64,000 nucleotides of DNA from Tiliqua scincoides (lineage: Eukaryota > Chordata > Lepidosauria > Squamata > Scincidae): the NCBI RefSeq assembly GCF_035046505.1, contig NC_089827.1, positions 56,944,356-57,008,355 of the forward strand, in the 5' to 3' direction. The notes beneath the pieces were generated by a model. That model had not been told where the DNA came from and ran no database searches. It saw only the letters and a list, made by a program, of their open reading frames with translations. This document shows, one piece after another, positions 1 to 12,896 of this stretch; position 1 is the stretch's first letter; every line of letters begins with the position of its first letter. The position numbers and the translations under genes are program-made.

Positions 1-3000
1 TAGCACCACCATAAGGCAGTTTCAAGGAAAAAGCAAATCTCTATGCCCCAGAGGCAGCACAATTAAGCAGAGGACAGTTACTATCTGACTAATTAGCAAT
101 GCTGTTAAATATTCCCTCTTTCTCTACCTAAGGTATGTAGATTTTCATTGATTGGTGGAACTCTGCCTTTTCCAGTCCTTCCCTGTTTGTCCTCATTCAG
201 TGGCTTAAAAATTTCTTACAAATAAAGCCTGCCAGCATTGTTTGAAAATGACTTTACTTGAAATTGGGGGCTTAAAGATTTCCATGCAGGACAGGGTTGT
301 GATGTGTGGCCTCTGGGCATATGATGTAGTCACTTGCTGAAGCTGAGCAGACGTTAGATCTGCTTGGTGGCTTCTGACTTTCTGGGAAAGTCTGATGTCT
401 GTCACCTTCAGTTCTGTGAGGGAAGAAAGAGGGAGTAGAAATGTAACAGATAAATCTAGTGGTTGCCACATGAGACAGCTTGGACAGGTACAATTCTCTT
501 GACCCTTTACTGTTGAAAAGCTGACTAAACTCATTCAATGTTCATAACTACCATAAGGCTACTGGGCAAAGTTTTCTGGCAGTTAAGTGTAGCTATATGG
601 ACAAAGGTCTTGCATGCCCAAACAGAGAGAGTTATATAGCTACTTAATTAAATTTCTTCTAGCCAGCAGTCGGTGAGTCTTAGCTAATCCTCTGGTCCAT
701 AATTGGCAGCCAAATAAAAAGGTGGAATTAGGCCTAAAGCTGTTGGCCCGCTTCAGAAAAGTTTCCAAATGTAAAAGGTGCCACAAATAACTGAGACTCC
801 CAGGAGCACATTTACTGGGTATTTTTTGATATGCAAATGTGCACCAATGGTTGCAGAAAAGATGCAGTCAGCTAGCAATGGCAAGGTGAGACCATTCTCT
901 TTAACCTGTGAAGTTGACCTGCCTAGGAAGTGGAAGATTGTGGCATTTTGGTCATAAATGTAAACTCCCAGTTGCTCTGTACCCAAATCTGAGCAAGGTA
1001 GGATCTCTGGTTAGTTCCCATTCCCACTTGTGCAAGCAAGTCCCTTGGAAATCAAAAAACTGGCATTACTTTCATCTCTGTGAAACAGAGGAAGCTGTGT
1101 TTTGTTGAGTCAGATCATTGCTCAGTCTTTCTCAGTGTTGTCTGTGCTGACCAGCAGCAGCTCTCAAAGTTTTCAGAGAAGAGTCTTTTCCAGTCCTGCC
1201 TGGAGATGTCAAGGACTGGACCTGGGCCTTCTGCATGCACAGCAGGAGCGATGCCATCGAGTGTGGCTCTAGTGGTGGTACCGAAGTCTTAGAAGCAGCG
1301 GAGGCTTTTTGTTTGGGCGAAGTGAAGAGTAAAAATCATGCAAGGGCTTTTTTTACATTTTGGAAAGTACATGGGCATGCCAACGTTGACCCCTGCCCGG
1401 CACACGTTCCATATGTGGAACCTCCCCATTAAGGGCATGTTCTGCCATAGTATGTATTTAGTGAGAGATGTTTGCCACACCCTTCATCTGTTGCATTCAT
1501 GCATTTCTTTCCGCATTCTGAAAACTATATGCATCTCACTCAGTTGTCAGTCCCTGCTGTTGTGAGCATACCCGCATTTGAAAGACTGGAATGATAGGAT
1601 GGCTTTTGCATAATTGAATGCCTCTTTCATAATTTATCAGCTATTTGTGCGGTGGAATAGTGTCTTCTGGCTTCCTGTAAATACTGGAGATTGTATCTCC
1701 CCATTTGAAATCAGAGTGGTGTGCAATCATTTTCACTGCACTTCTGTGAAGAAAACATTCTGAGTCTTGGGGAGGGAGAAATGGAATTTCCATTGTAGGG
1801 AAAATGGTGTACGAATCATGTCATGCATGAATCTTAGAAAGGGATGAATATTTTGAATGAGCTTGTTCTCTGCTGTTTAGGTAATGGTATTACTAAGGAA
1901 TTTCTAGTTGCATTAAAGGCAATTGATGCTGTTCAAACTTGGTATTTGGGGCTTCTGGGGGCTTAGACTCCCTGCTGGGTTTTGGCACAAACTACTGACA
2001 GCACAAGCCTATGCATGACTACTCAGAAGTAAGTCCCATTGAGTTCAGTAAAAATGACTCCCAAGTAAGTACATATAGGATTGTAGCCATTGTTGACTAG
2101 TGAATTGCAGCCACTGCTAGACTAGGTAAAGTGACCAAATTGGTCCATTCCAGAGGAATAGCTGCTTTGAGGCTACTCTGTGTATAGCAGCAAAGATAGA
2201 TCCTTGCATTTTTGCCACTGTTGGACCAGGGTTTCTTGTCAGGTGTTGAAGGGTATTTGCATACTTGAAAAAAAGCAGTGCTGTCCAGGTGCAGTTTTGT
2301 GGTGGCTGCAGGGTGCACATTTTTATTGCAAGTTTTCAGACATGCAAATGCTCTTTATTGAAAATCCGGTCTACTGGCAATAGAAACATAATGTCTTCTC
2401 GCTTCCTATGATGTATAAAGTAACCAATATGTTGCAACACTGATGGTCAAGAATCTAGGCTTGGCCAGGCTAGGCCGTAGTTTAATGGTAAAATTGCTTA
2501 TCTGAAATCTGAATCTTGGCTCCCTTGCGCAAGCCTTCAAAGAGCATCCTGTTTGAAACACCCATATTAACTCCAAGCCTTGGGTGTCACAGACACACAA
2601 TTGGAGAGTTATGTCCCTTGAGTGACTCTTCAGTATCCAAGTGGTGAGAAGTGGTCATCCTTGCTGATGCCCTTATGCTGGGGAGACATGGAAAGTCCCT
2701 CAACCCCCCATTCTCTGAATTTAAATGTTGTCATCTAGCACACATAAGGTGAATTTCTTGTTGAACTTCAAGGGAGAATGTTTTCCTGTTTTGCTCAGGA
2801 CCTTAGAATACAGAGCCTTCACTCTAACCACATCCTATACAAACTGGCAGGTTGTGAGTCTTGTCTTCATACTGCAGAGTGAATAAACTCTGTGACTTGA
2901 CCTCATAGCTTAATAGGCCTGCAAACCACTGGTCAGTTGCTCTTATTGCCTGAGAACCATATTCTACCTAAAGAAGGGCTATACGGGTCAAGATTCCAGA

Positions 3001-3629
3001 TGCATGCCCACCTGGGTGGGAGACTCCTCCTTTTTTAGGAGGACGGAACCTGAGAGAACTGAGAAACTGTCAGCTGAACTTTGTGGTTAAGAGAACTTGC
3101 AGATGGCGGCTTTTTAAATTCCCCCTTTGATCAGAAAGTTCTCTCTGCATGGTGTGCTTAAGCTTCATCCCAAAGAAGCCTCTGGACCAAACTTGACCTT
3201 CTCAATACGCTGGAAAGGTAAAGGGGGGTTGTGGTTGGTGTTGTTTATGGTTGAGGCTTAATAGAACTTGGGGTTGTGATGTCTTGCAACTGAACTTTTC
3301 CACTGGTTTGTTATGTCCATGTAACTTTTTATATTTCCGAGCTGTTTACTTGCAAAGTGTATGCCAGCTTTGGGATAAGTGAGTTGGTTTGCTCTGAATG
3401 GGACTTCATGTTATAAAAAGTCAGCTCTGGTCAGTTTGGGTCAGAGACTATCTTAGAATGTTTTGTGGCGGTGGTCTCTCAATTCAGCATGCTGAATTTT
3501 GCCAATAAATGCCCAGTTACTTGTTCAGATTGGAGTGTTTATTTTTCCTCACCAGGGAAGACCTAGGCTGCCCAGTGAGGGCAGTGGTCACTATTTGACC
3601 GCTGTGTAAGTGGCCCCTCTCATGTGTTA
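1..3629. other. non-coding flank or intron, no gene seen
   Basis: This is AT-rich single-copy-looking DNA. The open frames here are short, lack conserved protein character and lie on both strands. The only repeat I recognise is one 93 bp palindromic unit near 2001-2088. The stretch lies upstream of the MGAT3 coding exon, so it could be MGAT3 intron or 5' flank. I see no CpG-rich promoter here. Confidence 0.5.
2001..2088. repeat. 93-bp near-palindromic interspersed repeat
   Basis: A single copy of the short repeat whose two halves read roughly as reverse complements. One half carries a TACTCAGAAGTAAG-type core and the other a CCCAAGTAAGT-type core. More than ten copies are scattered through the window. 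The structure suggests a tiny MITE-like element, but I cannot name the family. Confidence 0.65.
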
Positions 3630-3806
3630 ACAGAGCCATTCTAGACAGTGATGGCAATGTGCAAACTCATCAAACCAAATGACGTCTCCTGCACATTGTT
3701 GTCACTGTCCTGAATGGCTCTGACAGTGAGTGGGAGGGGCTGCTTACATGATGTGTTGTGGCGCCTGCAGTACTTATCATTTTGCCCCCCTCTAGCTATG
3801 CTACTG
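3630..3806 (+). mobile_element. non-autonomous hAT-like fragment (CAGTAGCATAGCTA end type)
   Basis: The right end reads CTAGCTATGCTACTG, the reverse complement of a hAT-type terminus also seen at 54581. The interior (GTGGGAGGGGCTGCTTACA, then a GTTGTGGC-CCTGCAGTACTTA stretch) matches a second copy at about 37647-37843 in the same orientation. The left end is not clear. Confidence 0.5.
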
Positions 3807-3837
3807 AGCACCTATAGTTATCCTGAGAACCTGCCTT

Positions 3838-4035
3838 ATTCCTCACATTTATATCCCATCTTTCTTTCAAGGAGCTCAGAATGGTCTCTGTGGTTGGGGT
3901 TACTCTCCTTGCCCTCAATTTTGTGAGACATGTTAGGAGATGAATGACCAAGAGTCATGGTCCAAGTGGGGACCAGGAATCCAGGTGCCCCCACAGTCTA
4001 ATTCCAACACTCTAACCACCACACCACACCAGCAC
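3838..4035 (-). mobile_element. tRNA-derived SINE with LINE-type tail
   Basis: Read on the minus strand this is a GTGGTGTGGTGGTTAGAG tRNA-like head, then a body with the GACTCTTGGTCA motif, and an L2/CR1-like tail related to AGATGGGATATAAAT. Two better-preserved relatives lie at about 16795 and 34935 in the same orientation. Confidence 0.55.
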
Positions 4036-4330
4036 AGGGATACATGCATGTACACACACATAAGCATTTGCAAATGAACAGGTTTCTAAATCTCATTTTC
4101 TTTTTGTTAAATAACTGCACCTTGAAAATATTTCTTAGGTATTTAATGATTCTCTAGTGATCTTTGCAAAATAAGCTGTGAAAAAAGTTCCATGATACTT
4201 CAATGCCAGCATGAAAACTATTCCTTAATTTGAGACTTTACTAGATAGGAAGGCAAAAGCAATTGGAATTGCTATTTTTATCATTGAGATGGCCAATTCA
4301 ATACTGATCAGGGGCAGGTTAGTTTAACAG

Positions 4331-4423
4331 CACAATCGTAAGCATGTCTACCCAGAAGTGAGTCCCATTGTGTTCGGTGGAGCTTACTCCCAGGAAAGCA
4401 TGTTAAGGATTGCAGGCTAAGAC
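4331..4423. repeat. 93-bp near-palindromic interspersed repeat
   Basis: Another copy of the small palindromic repeat. It contains TACCCAGAAGTGAGTCCCATTG followed by GCTTACTCCCAGGAAAG, the two mirrored cores of the family. Confidence 0.65.
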
Positions 4424-4826
4424 TTGTGGCTTAACTGTACCCATATTGACCTGAACCTCAGTCCCTAGTGCTGTGTTTTCCAATTGTGTTGTTCAGTGCT
4501 TCAGCAGCTCATATTGCACAATCACATGGTGCTGTTAAAATGTTTGGGGTCATGTGAGGTGATCAAAATAGTCTCTAATAAGGTGTTGTAGTGTATAGTT
4601 TGAAGGCTAAATCTTAAGACAATAGTGCATATTTGAATTCCATTTTTATGTACCGGTAGTTACATTTTCAGCAAATCGTCCCCAAAGGGCTGCACTATCT
4701 GAAATGTGCTGAGACTTTGTTTGCTCTTTATAGACCTTATAGATTCCTTTATTGTGGATGCATAGCCAACCTGCATTCCATTTAAGGTACAGTATTTGCG
4801 CTGGAACTGGTTCCATTCCCCTAAAG

Positions 4827-5040
4827 CAGCGGTTCCCAAACCGTGGGTCCAGGACCCACCAGTGGGTCTTGGCTCAATTTTTGTGGGATCGTGAAACTGA
4901 CAGGGTAGATTAGGTTATGTACATCAAGGGTTAAACAAGCTAATACTGGGGATCACTGCTGTGCAATCATCATTAAAACCACACCCCTTGGCATTTATAA
5001 ATTAGTCAGCAGCCTCTAGGGCCCTTAGAAGGAACCACTG
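4827..5040. mobile_element. non-autonomous hAT transposon with perfect 8-bp TSD
   Basis: It begins CAGCGGTTCCCAAAC and ends AAGGAACCACTG, which are imperfect inverted ends of hAT type. The target duplication CCCTAAAG is identical on both sides (4819-4826 and 5041-5048). At 214 bp it has no coding capacity, so it was mobilised in trans. The identical TSD suggests a fairly recent insertion. Confidence 0.85.
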
Positions 5041-5048
5041 CCCTAAAG

Positions 5049-7875
5049 TCAGTGGGACAACTTCTGCTTTAATTGCAGTCACTGAAAGGGCTTCAACCAG
5101 CAGCGCCATTTCTTTGAAGAACTGATCACTTTTGATTAAACTACTAAGCCAGCCATTGCAGCCCTGCCCGTTGGAGACCAGCAACCTCCTCTGTCAGAAA
5201 AACATCTCCAAGAGAGCATCACATGCCAGCTTCCTAGAGCAGGTGCTCTTAGAGATGGTTTTGAGTAGCGCTAACATAGTTTGTGTGTCATGTATCCAGT
5301 ACCTTTGTCTGGAAATGTTTTCTCAACCACCACCATCACTACTATTGCCAATGAAGACAGAATAGTATTTTGTGGGCAAAAGTTATTCAAAATGTGTGAT
5401 CCCTTGAAACTTTTCACCGAAGGGAGGGGGTGAGTTTTATCCCACATCATGACCTGGCGCCTTTTATGTTTGACAGCTTGTCCTCCTTGATCTCCCATTA
5501 TCTCCTACAACCTGGTTGAAATAACAATCTTGTGACAACTTGAAGACAAGCAAATGTATTGTAGCATAAGCTCTGGTTGTTTTAAAGACTACAATAAATG
5601 TTAATCTTCAGGGTGCCACAGGACTGCTTTATTATGAAAGATGCTAAACCAGATGTCTTTAGAAGGCACATTCATGGAGGGCAAGTCTGCCAATGACTGC
5701 TAATAGTGCTGGCTATGTGTCGCCTCAGAATACCAATTGCTTGTCCCAGTTTTGGGCTTTTCAAAGGCATCTGGTTGGCCACAGTGTGAAATTGAATGCT
5801 AGATTAACTGGACTCCGGATCTGGTTCAGCCAGGCTGCTCTTCTGCTGTTTGATTTTGTAACAGACTCAATGTGGCTGCCCCCTTGGAAGTACCACCGAG
5901 TGCTATTTGACAAGGAAAACCGAAGTGCCTAGATCAGGAAGTGGTTGTTTTTCTCCTTGACAGGCCTGAACCAATGTGCTGAGAGTGTGGATTTGGGGGA
6001 ATCACTGGAGAAACTAGCACTCGGATTGAATCTGCCAGGTGCTGCATTGATTGCTGTGCGTGGGCTCTCGGCTCGTGTGCTGGCTTAAAATAGCCACTCT
6101 TTTGCCTCTGAAAGAACGGAGATGCTTTTTAAAAAAACCAGCTGCTAAATCTTGCTGGTGAGGTAAGCATACTGTAAAATGTTTGCCTTCGGCTTAGCAA
6201 ACTGAAAACCATCAGTATTCATTCAATGTATACCCCTCTTTTCTCCTGAATGGGCACCCAAGTGGCCATACGCTAAATAGAGACCTTAATCCTGTTGCTT
6301 AGAGCCCTTTTACCACTAGAGCTTTGTTACAGGTGGGACAAAGGTGCGTCTCAGCAAATGAACAATACTAGGTGATCAGAGTCCATGCTGACTCGGACTT
6401 TGTTGCAGGCTGGGACATTTCATTCTTTCTTGCTTTCGCTAGTAATGTGATTTTTTTGTAAAGGCATGGGGGTGGGTGGGGGGAAGCCTTACATAACGTT
6501 GGGGCTGAAGTGACTGCCATGGTCTTGCCAGTACTCAGGAGGAGGAAATGGAGAACAAAAGAAGGCTGGAAAAATAAATGCTACTTCTTGGATCAAGTAA
6601 AAGTCCCTTGAGCTAATATAATGCTTTCTGGAAGGGCCTGTGCTCCCCTGCTACAGTTAGACTGTGATTAGAGGAAAAGGGGGGGGGGAGAGAAAAGAGA
6701 CCCCCACTAGACTAATGTGTGGAGTCAGGTTTCCCTTTCTGCGTGTAGTGAATGGGGGGCAGGGACTTCTTTCTGCATAGGATTGGCTTATCACCAAGCA
6801 TTCACTGAAGAAGAGAAGGAACTGCAGGCTGCCAAGTAGGGACCCCTGCAGACTGAAAGAGAGAGGGAAGGGAGGGGGGGAAAGGAGGAGACTGAGCTGC
6901 TCGATTCCAAAACAGTAATAGAGTTGCTACTGTGGGAAAGTGAGCCTACTGCCAAGCCTCAAGTGAAGCAACGACCGGGGTGTGTGCGAGCAAGCCAGTC
7001 CCAGCCTTGTGTTCTTGCCCCGTTTTCAACACGAGTTCTGCCATTAGGGCCGTGCTGGCCCCGTCCTCTCCCAGCACTTCCAGAAACCTGCACTAAGAAC
7101 GAAATAAATCATTAGGAAAATTATTTTTGGTTTCCAAAAAGCCATTTAAAACAACAATGATCTCTTGGGGCTCTTCATGACAGCGGAGGAATGATGGGAA
7201 CCCCGGAAAAAAACCCCAGGATCTCGGAAATCATTTGGCTGAGCAGAAGCTCTTGGCCAAAAGAAAGTCAAGAGGCTTTTTAAAAACATTCTTAACCCCA
7301 GTGTTGAAGTCAGTATTCTTTTTTGCCTTTGGGACGGTTCTGTTTGATTCCCCCCCCATCCAGTTGCTGTAGCAGCTGTATTGAAATGGGTGATTGACTC
7401 TGCTTGTCATAACCCATTAAATGCAAACCTGGTGGCCACTACTAAACTATGAGTACTACTGGATCTTTATGGGCATTCATTAGATAGGTGGGGCTTTAAC
7501 AAGGAAAGGTAAACTTCCTGCTTTCTATTAAAAGCTATTGTATTTTCCATCTGGCTATGGGGACCGGTCTTCAAAATACAACACAACTGGATTGTCACAG
7601 AGGTGGGATTTCTCCCCCCTCCTGTTGCATCCTCTCAAAGGAGTGAGTGAGGAGAGGTAGAAGAAGAGTCCTGGGGAAGAGTGTTGTGCTTTGAAGCAAA
7701 ATGCTTTCCTGTAAGAACCAGGTTGTATTAAAACGTAAATGTCTTTCTGGTGTGGTCCAGTTGGCAGAGAAATTATATGAAGTAGTTGAAGAAGTTGGAG
7801 GCCTTCCCCTCCAGAGCAATAAAATGGATAATTTAGATGTCAGTGGGGAGTGTTACTGCCTTGGGAATCAAAAGT
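5049..7875. other. non-coding stretch, no gene recognised
   Basis: No conserved coding frame is seen. Notable composition includes a G run near 6680, a purine-rich tract around 6858-6890 and a poly-C tract near 7354. It lies in the MGAT3 5' side; a non-coding 5' exon could hide here, but nothing in the sequence marks one clearly. Confidence 0.45.
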
Positions 7876-7883
7876 AAGTAACA

Positions 7884-8107
7884 CAGTGGTTCCCAAACTG
7901 TGTGCCATGGGGCCTGAGGGTGCCCACAGTGAACTCGCAGGGGCATCACAGGAAGTCCCCAGAGGCCTCTTCTTTCTGGCTGTCCCAGGTGCTGCCATCC
8001 TGGATAGCATGAGTTTTTGCGCAATCTAAGGTGGCAGCACCTGGGAGCGATGGGAAGAAGAGAATGCCTCTGAAATAAGGACATCACGACCAGTTTGGAA
8101 ACCGCTG
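7884..8107. mobile_element. non-autonomous hAT transposon
   Basis: It starts CAGTGGTTCCCAAACTG and ends CAGTTTGGAAACCGCTG, clear inverted ends. Flanking octamers AAGTAACA (7876-7883) and GAGTAACC (8108-8115) agree at six of eight positions, as expected for an older hAT target duplication. The 224 bp interior has a GC-rich inverted pair built on CAGGTGCTGCCA and TGGCAGCACCTG. Confidence 0.8.
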
Positions 8108-8115
8108 GAGTAACC

Positions 8116-9945
8116 CATCATGTGGCTGTTATCTGATGAGCACTGGGGCTGCAAGTTTCGGAACCACATGTTGTCAATTTGGAGTTCTGTCAGACACCTG
8201 AGAACTGGAGGCTGCATGTGAGCATTTTAGAGTATGGCTTGTGGCACTCTACCTGTCTGAACATCGACCCTACACAGCAGGATACTGAGAATTTATGACC
8301 CAGTCCTACTGGGAATTGGGCTGGCATGCAGAGCCCTTTGTGACAGCGGAAGGTACTTCCACTGGCTGCCAGTGGAGCATTCAGTGCTCCATTTGTGGCC
8401 ATTTTAGGAGTGCTGGCACATGAAATCGCAGTGCTCTAGGTATGTTGCCAGAGCTGCCTACACCTGTTGGAGCAGGTAAAGCAGCAGCAAGGGTGGGGGC
8501 AGGGAGGCTGCAGGAGGAGGTGAATCCAGCACTGAAGGCACGTGCCATAACCTATCCCCTCCAGCAGTAGCCTCCCTGCCCCCTTTCTGTCCTCAGACTC
8601 GCACTAGTGAAATCTGTTTCTTCCACATGGATGCCACAGTGGCCTCTTCCTGGCTCTCCTGGGTGCCACCATGTTGGACCATGTGAGATCTAGCTAGTGC
8701 AGGTCTGAGGAGACCCATTGCAGGTTGGGAGACTTATGCAAGGGTAAGGGGATTTAAATCCCCTTTCCCTGCTGAAGCTTTCCATCCCTCCCCCTGATAC
8801 AGCGCACCTGTTTTTTGCCTCATCTGTACCAGTGGGGGGGGGGGGCGGGGGAGAATAGGGCTGGGCTCTTAGTCATGTAGGAAGTAGATACAGTAGCTAG
8901 TTTGTGTTCCGTGTTTAGCTGAGCAGATGACATTGCAAGGAGGTGGGATTTGGGTGCATATGCTTGGGAACTGTGTAAACTGCAGTCCCCGTTGCCCAGA
9001 GACACTGGATGCCCCTTGGCCCTTCCAGGCAGCTATATTACACTACTATATCAGTGCAAAGATTTATGGCTTCATTTCGTCCATAGACCAGTCTATCAGA
9101 TACCCAGTATAAACAAAGAGGGCAAACCCTGAGAACACTTCAGAGATGAAATGGCAGTAAAATGAGGGTGTGCTCTGGATCTGAGCTGACCTGCCAAGGC
9201 TGAATTATCCTCACAAAGTGACAAAGGACAAACCGATAAGAGAGAACTGGTTTTCTATTTCTTCATTAATGTTTTGTGTAAGCAAGTGTGCATAAATGGG
9301 ACTAGCTCAAAGGTCCATAGCTTATCGAAAGGAAAAGCCCTGGTAACTGCCTATCTGGAACCCCATGAGGAGCAAAATGAGGTAGGTTGCATGGGTGAAT
9401 GCAGCTGAAAATTAGGGAGAGGGAAGGATTAAACAGTCCCTCTTGAGGATGAGATGGGATAGTGCTGCATGGACTATCTTCTTCTTGGGGTTTAGGAATA
9501 GGGGAACAACGGATGACCCAACTCATTTCTGGGTAATGCTGGAATCATTTCAATGCGGTCTATTGGAAACGTCAGAAAAAGGGCCTTGTTGTGCTTGCTA
9601 TTGAGATGTATTTTCATCAGCATGGAGTCTAGATTCTCATCTTCCAGTGAAGGACACTGGCAATGTGCAATATGTGGGAGGGAGCAATTTGTGTGCGCCT
9701 TCCCCCCCCCCATCAGTGGGTGATGTTTGGCTATGTGTGGGACCTCACTCTTACTAGTTTCCCTATTTGTTTTCCTTTTATTTGGCAGGAGACTTCTTAA
9801 GCTCTTTGTTCTTTCTAGTATTTGTTGTATCCCACCTGTGTGTGCTCAGGGTTTGTTTGAAATGCGTGACAGACAAATGCTTTCTTTCTTTATCTAATAA
9901 CCTTTGGTCTTGAACACCTGTGATTCAGGGCCATTTCTTACATTG
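8116..9945. other. non-coding stretch, GC-richer between 8300 and 8830
   Basis: No gene was recognised. The 8290-8420 part opens with a GACCCAGTCCTA stretch and may be a decayed member of a GC-rich repeat family seen at 47.8, 53.9 and 61.9 kb. A G/C run lies near 8833-8848. Confidence 0.4.
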
Positions 9946-9953
9946 ATCTGAAG

Positions 9954-10447
9954 AAGGGTTTCTCAAACTTTGAGGGAGTTTTACTCCCTCAGTAAGTTCT
10001 TGCATGGGAGGGGCTAGGGCAGCAACACGATGCCCAGGATCACGTCGCTAAGGGGGGTGGGGGGGGTGCTTGTGACTTACTTTACACGATGCTGGGCTGC
10101 TGCAACAGGTTGCAGGAGGTGTGGGGAGCCCTGCGCAGCCCTGCACAGCGCTCCCTGATGCTTGGAACCTGCAAAAGAAGCGGGCGCAAAGCACTTCTGT
10201 TTGGCAGGAGGTGCTTTGCGCCTGCTTCGTTTGCAGGTTCCAAGCATCGGGGAGCGCAGCTCAGGGCTCCCCACACCTCCTGCAGCCTGCTGCAGCCCAG
10301 CATCGTGTAAAGTAAGTCACAAGCACCCCCCCTCACCCCCTTAGCGACGTGATCCTGGGGATCGGGTCATTGCCTCCCTCCCCTTCCCCCGCCCCTTAAG
10401 AGTTACACGAACAGGTGAGTCGCGACCCACCAGTTTGAGAACCACTG
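9954..10447. mobile_element. hAT foldback element with ~115-bp hairpin arms and perfect TSD
   Basis: The ends read AAGGGTTTCTCAAACT and AGTTTGAGAACCACTG and are flanked by identical octamers ATCTGAAG (9946-9953 and 10448-10455). The central part is a long inverted repeat: roughly 10080-10199 pairs with 10203-10317, for example CACGATGCTGGGCTGC against GCAGCCCAGCATCGTG. There is no transposase. A related copy, interrupted by an L2, lies at 42357-43570. Confidence 0.9.
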
Positions 10448-10455
10448 ATCTGAAG

Positions 10456-12030
10456 AAAAGGAAAATTGGACAGAAGTCTCTGGAATGTTAACCCACCCAG
10501 AGGCTAAAGGATTGTGCACTCTCTCTGACAAAAGGAATCTGTGGTATGTAGAGGTGACACTGGGGACTCCTGTTCTTTATTTGATGGCTTTAGGATGCTA
10601 CAAACCATGACTCCCAGAGTTTGGTTGAAAGGCAAATCCAATTACAAAAATGTCTTTCTTAGGTGAGGGACCAAATTGATGATTGGCAGCTGACATCCGA
10701 GTGCCGAATATAGCCATCAGCTCCACAGCAAATTTTGAGACAAAGGAGGGAGAATTCAAGCTTAACAGTACTGTATAGTTTCCTTCTAACACCATCCAAG
10801 TATCTTCAATGTGTGTAGTAGAATCATGGTCTACTCACTGGGGGAGTGGCAGCCTTGGTGGCCTACAGAGGCCACCTTTCTCCTGAGGTTATATGCAGAG
10901 TGGCAACCTGGAGTTCAGTGCGCAGTTTCACAAAGTGCTACAGGGTTCATGCCTGTGCCTCAGCTGATGGCACCTTTGGTAGGCAGAAGGTGGCACAGGA
11001 GGCCACAGTGTAATTCCCACCTTTAGAGAGGCACTGCTTAGATATATCCCAGATGCTCAAGACTGAGGCACTCTAGAACTACTGAGAAGGGGAATTCATA
11101 GGCAATCCAACATTTCCCCTTTTATGGCTCTAAGGATTGGTTTCTGGAGCCATGTGATAACAGACTGTGGGAGTATAAAGATTGCTTGAATTAGCGAACA
11201 TTACCCAACCAACCACGATTCTGTTGAAAAAGCTTGGATTTGCTCACTGAGCCAGGACTTGATCCAGGATCTATTACAAATGCCAGGAATATATTGAAAT
11301 AATAGCCCAGGATTGCTTCTGAGCACCTGCAGAATGTATTTCCCTTACCAGTGAGTTACTACAGCCATCCCTATGTATCTGGGACTAGTGAGGGACTTTT
11401 AGGTTAAAAGGGTATTTTGGGGCATGTTGAGTTCTCAACCTCCCCAATTTAAGATACATGGAAGAATCTCTAATAGAGTGGTCTTGTATTGTCCTGGTAG
11501 CAAAGGAGGTATCATCAGGAGCCTTGATGCTAGTTAGGTTTTTTTTCCCTAGGAGCCTTGCTGGTGTGTGAGGCTGTTTTCATAGTTCTGCAAATGCAGA
11601 GATCTTTAAAGAAGGAAGGATGTGGTCTTTGTGTAGTATGTTATGTACGTGAATGAATGTTGGGCATGCTTATATACTTTTCCTTGCTGCCCCCATGAGG
11701 AAGCATGCTTCAAGGACTTCCCAATTGAGGCTACAGTGTCTGAATCAGCCCTGATTTGGTTATTTATAGAAATGGAGCACTAAAGCTCATCTTTCAGTAC
11801 ATAAGTGGTATAAATGAACTCGAGGCAAGTAGCTAATCTTTAAACATCCACGTGTGTGGCATCAAGAAATTTGACTGGAAACCCTGGCCGAGCCAGATTA
11901 GAGAAACGTATGTGCAGAGGCTGTGTGTATTATTATCAGTGTTTTCTCATGACAATCTTAATGTCGTATCTAGTGTAATATCTATAGAACTGATACAGCT
12001 GGTAGTGGAAAAGGGCTCTGAGTTGTACAT
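10456..12030. other. non-coding stretch, no gene recognised
   Basis: Ordinary AT-rich sequence with short unconserved frames. No repeat family was identified. Confidence 0.4.
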
Positions 12031-12425
12031 TATACAAATAAACATGGACTTTGTGCAGGGAAAGCGCCCTCCAGGTAGACCACAGCTGCGATACAAGGAC
12101 ATCTGCAAGAGGGATCTGAAGGCCTTAGGAGTGAACCTGAACAGGTGGGAAACCCTGGCCTCTGAGCGGCCCGCTTGGAGGTAGGCTGTGCAGCATGGTA
12201 TTTCCCAGTTTGAAGAGACACTTGGCCAACAGTCTGAGGCAAAGAGGCAAAGAAGGAAGGCCCATAGCCAGGGAGACAGACTAGGGACAGACTGCACTTG
12301 CTCCCAGTGTGGAAGGGATTGTCACTCCCGAAGCGGCCTTTTCAGCCACACTAGATGCTGTTCCAGAACCACCATTCAGAGCACGATACCATAGTTTTTC
12401 GAGACTGAAGGTTGCCAACGAACTG
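12031..12425 (+). mobile_element. 3' end of a non-LTR retrotransposon (LINE), clade unassigned
   Basis: The frame reads GRPQLRYKDICKRDLKALGV, then a W-E-T-L-A-S-E-R-P-A-W motif and, after one in-frame stop at 12182-12184, continues in the same frame to a zinc-finger-like block CTCSQCGRDCHSRSGLFSH (two Cys, then His and Cys). This arrangement is typical of the C-terminus of a LINE ORF2 protein. The element is truncated on its 5' side. The tail ending GACTGAAGGTTGCCAAC recurs at 30278-30410. I could not assign the clade. Confidence 0.65.
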
Positions 12426-12896
12426 AGTTTAAAGAAATTGCTGCCTTCTGTTACTGAAAGAGCAGGTACTGGGAATTATTAATGTACTCTGTCACTTTTT
12501 AAGGGTGGGGGCAAGTCCTTTACTGTAATGCTCAGAGAAAAAGAGAGATTACATTGAGTTTGAAGCACACAGCTCTATTGGAACAAAGAATCTTAAGACT
12601 AGATAAATTGGTGTGTAGTGCAGAGAATCCTGAGTTACAACTTGCTGGTCAAAAACTCTTACTATTTAAGGATTTTTTGGGGTTGCTGCTACATGCAGGA
12701 CTGGGGGTTAGGTTGGTTTTTAGAATAAGAAGGGCTTGGGGTGTTCTGTCTTAAGGGAATTCTTTCTAATCAATCTGTAGGTAAACAGGGTTGCTTCCAA
12801 GGGTTAGCAGTGTCAGCTAAAATGCAGATCATCCCAGTGGAGCCAGGGAGATGTTTGTAATCTTGAAATGAAGTTCACATACGTTAGTGCAAAATG

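Noticed and set aside
5693-5932. Plus-strand 79-codon frame containing LWLPPWKYHR-like text
   Set aside because: No homology recognised, no flanking splice signals of quality, and composition like its surroundings.
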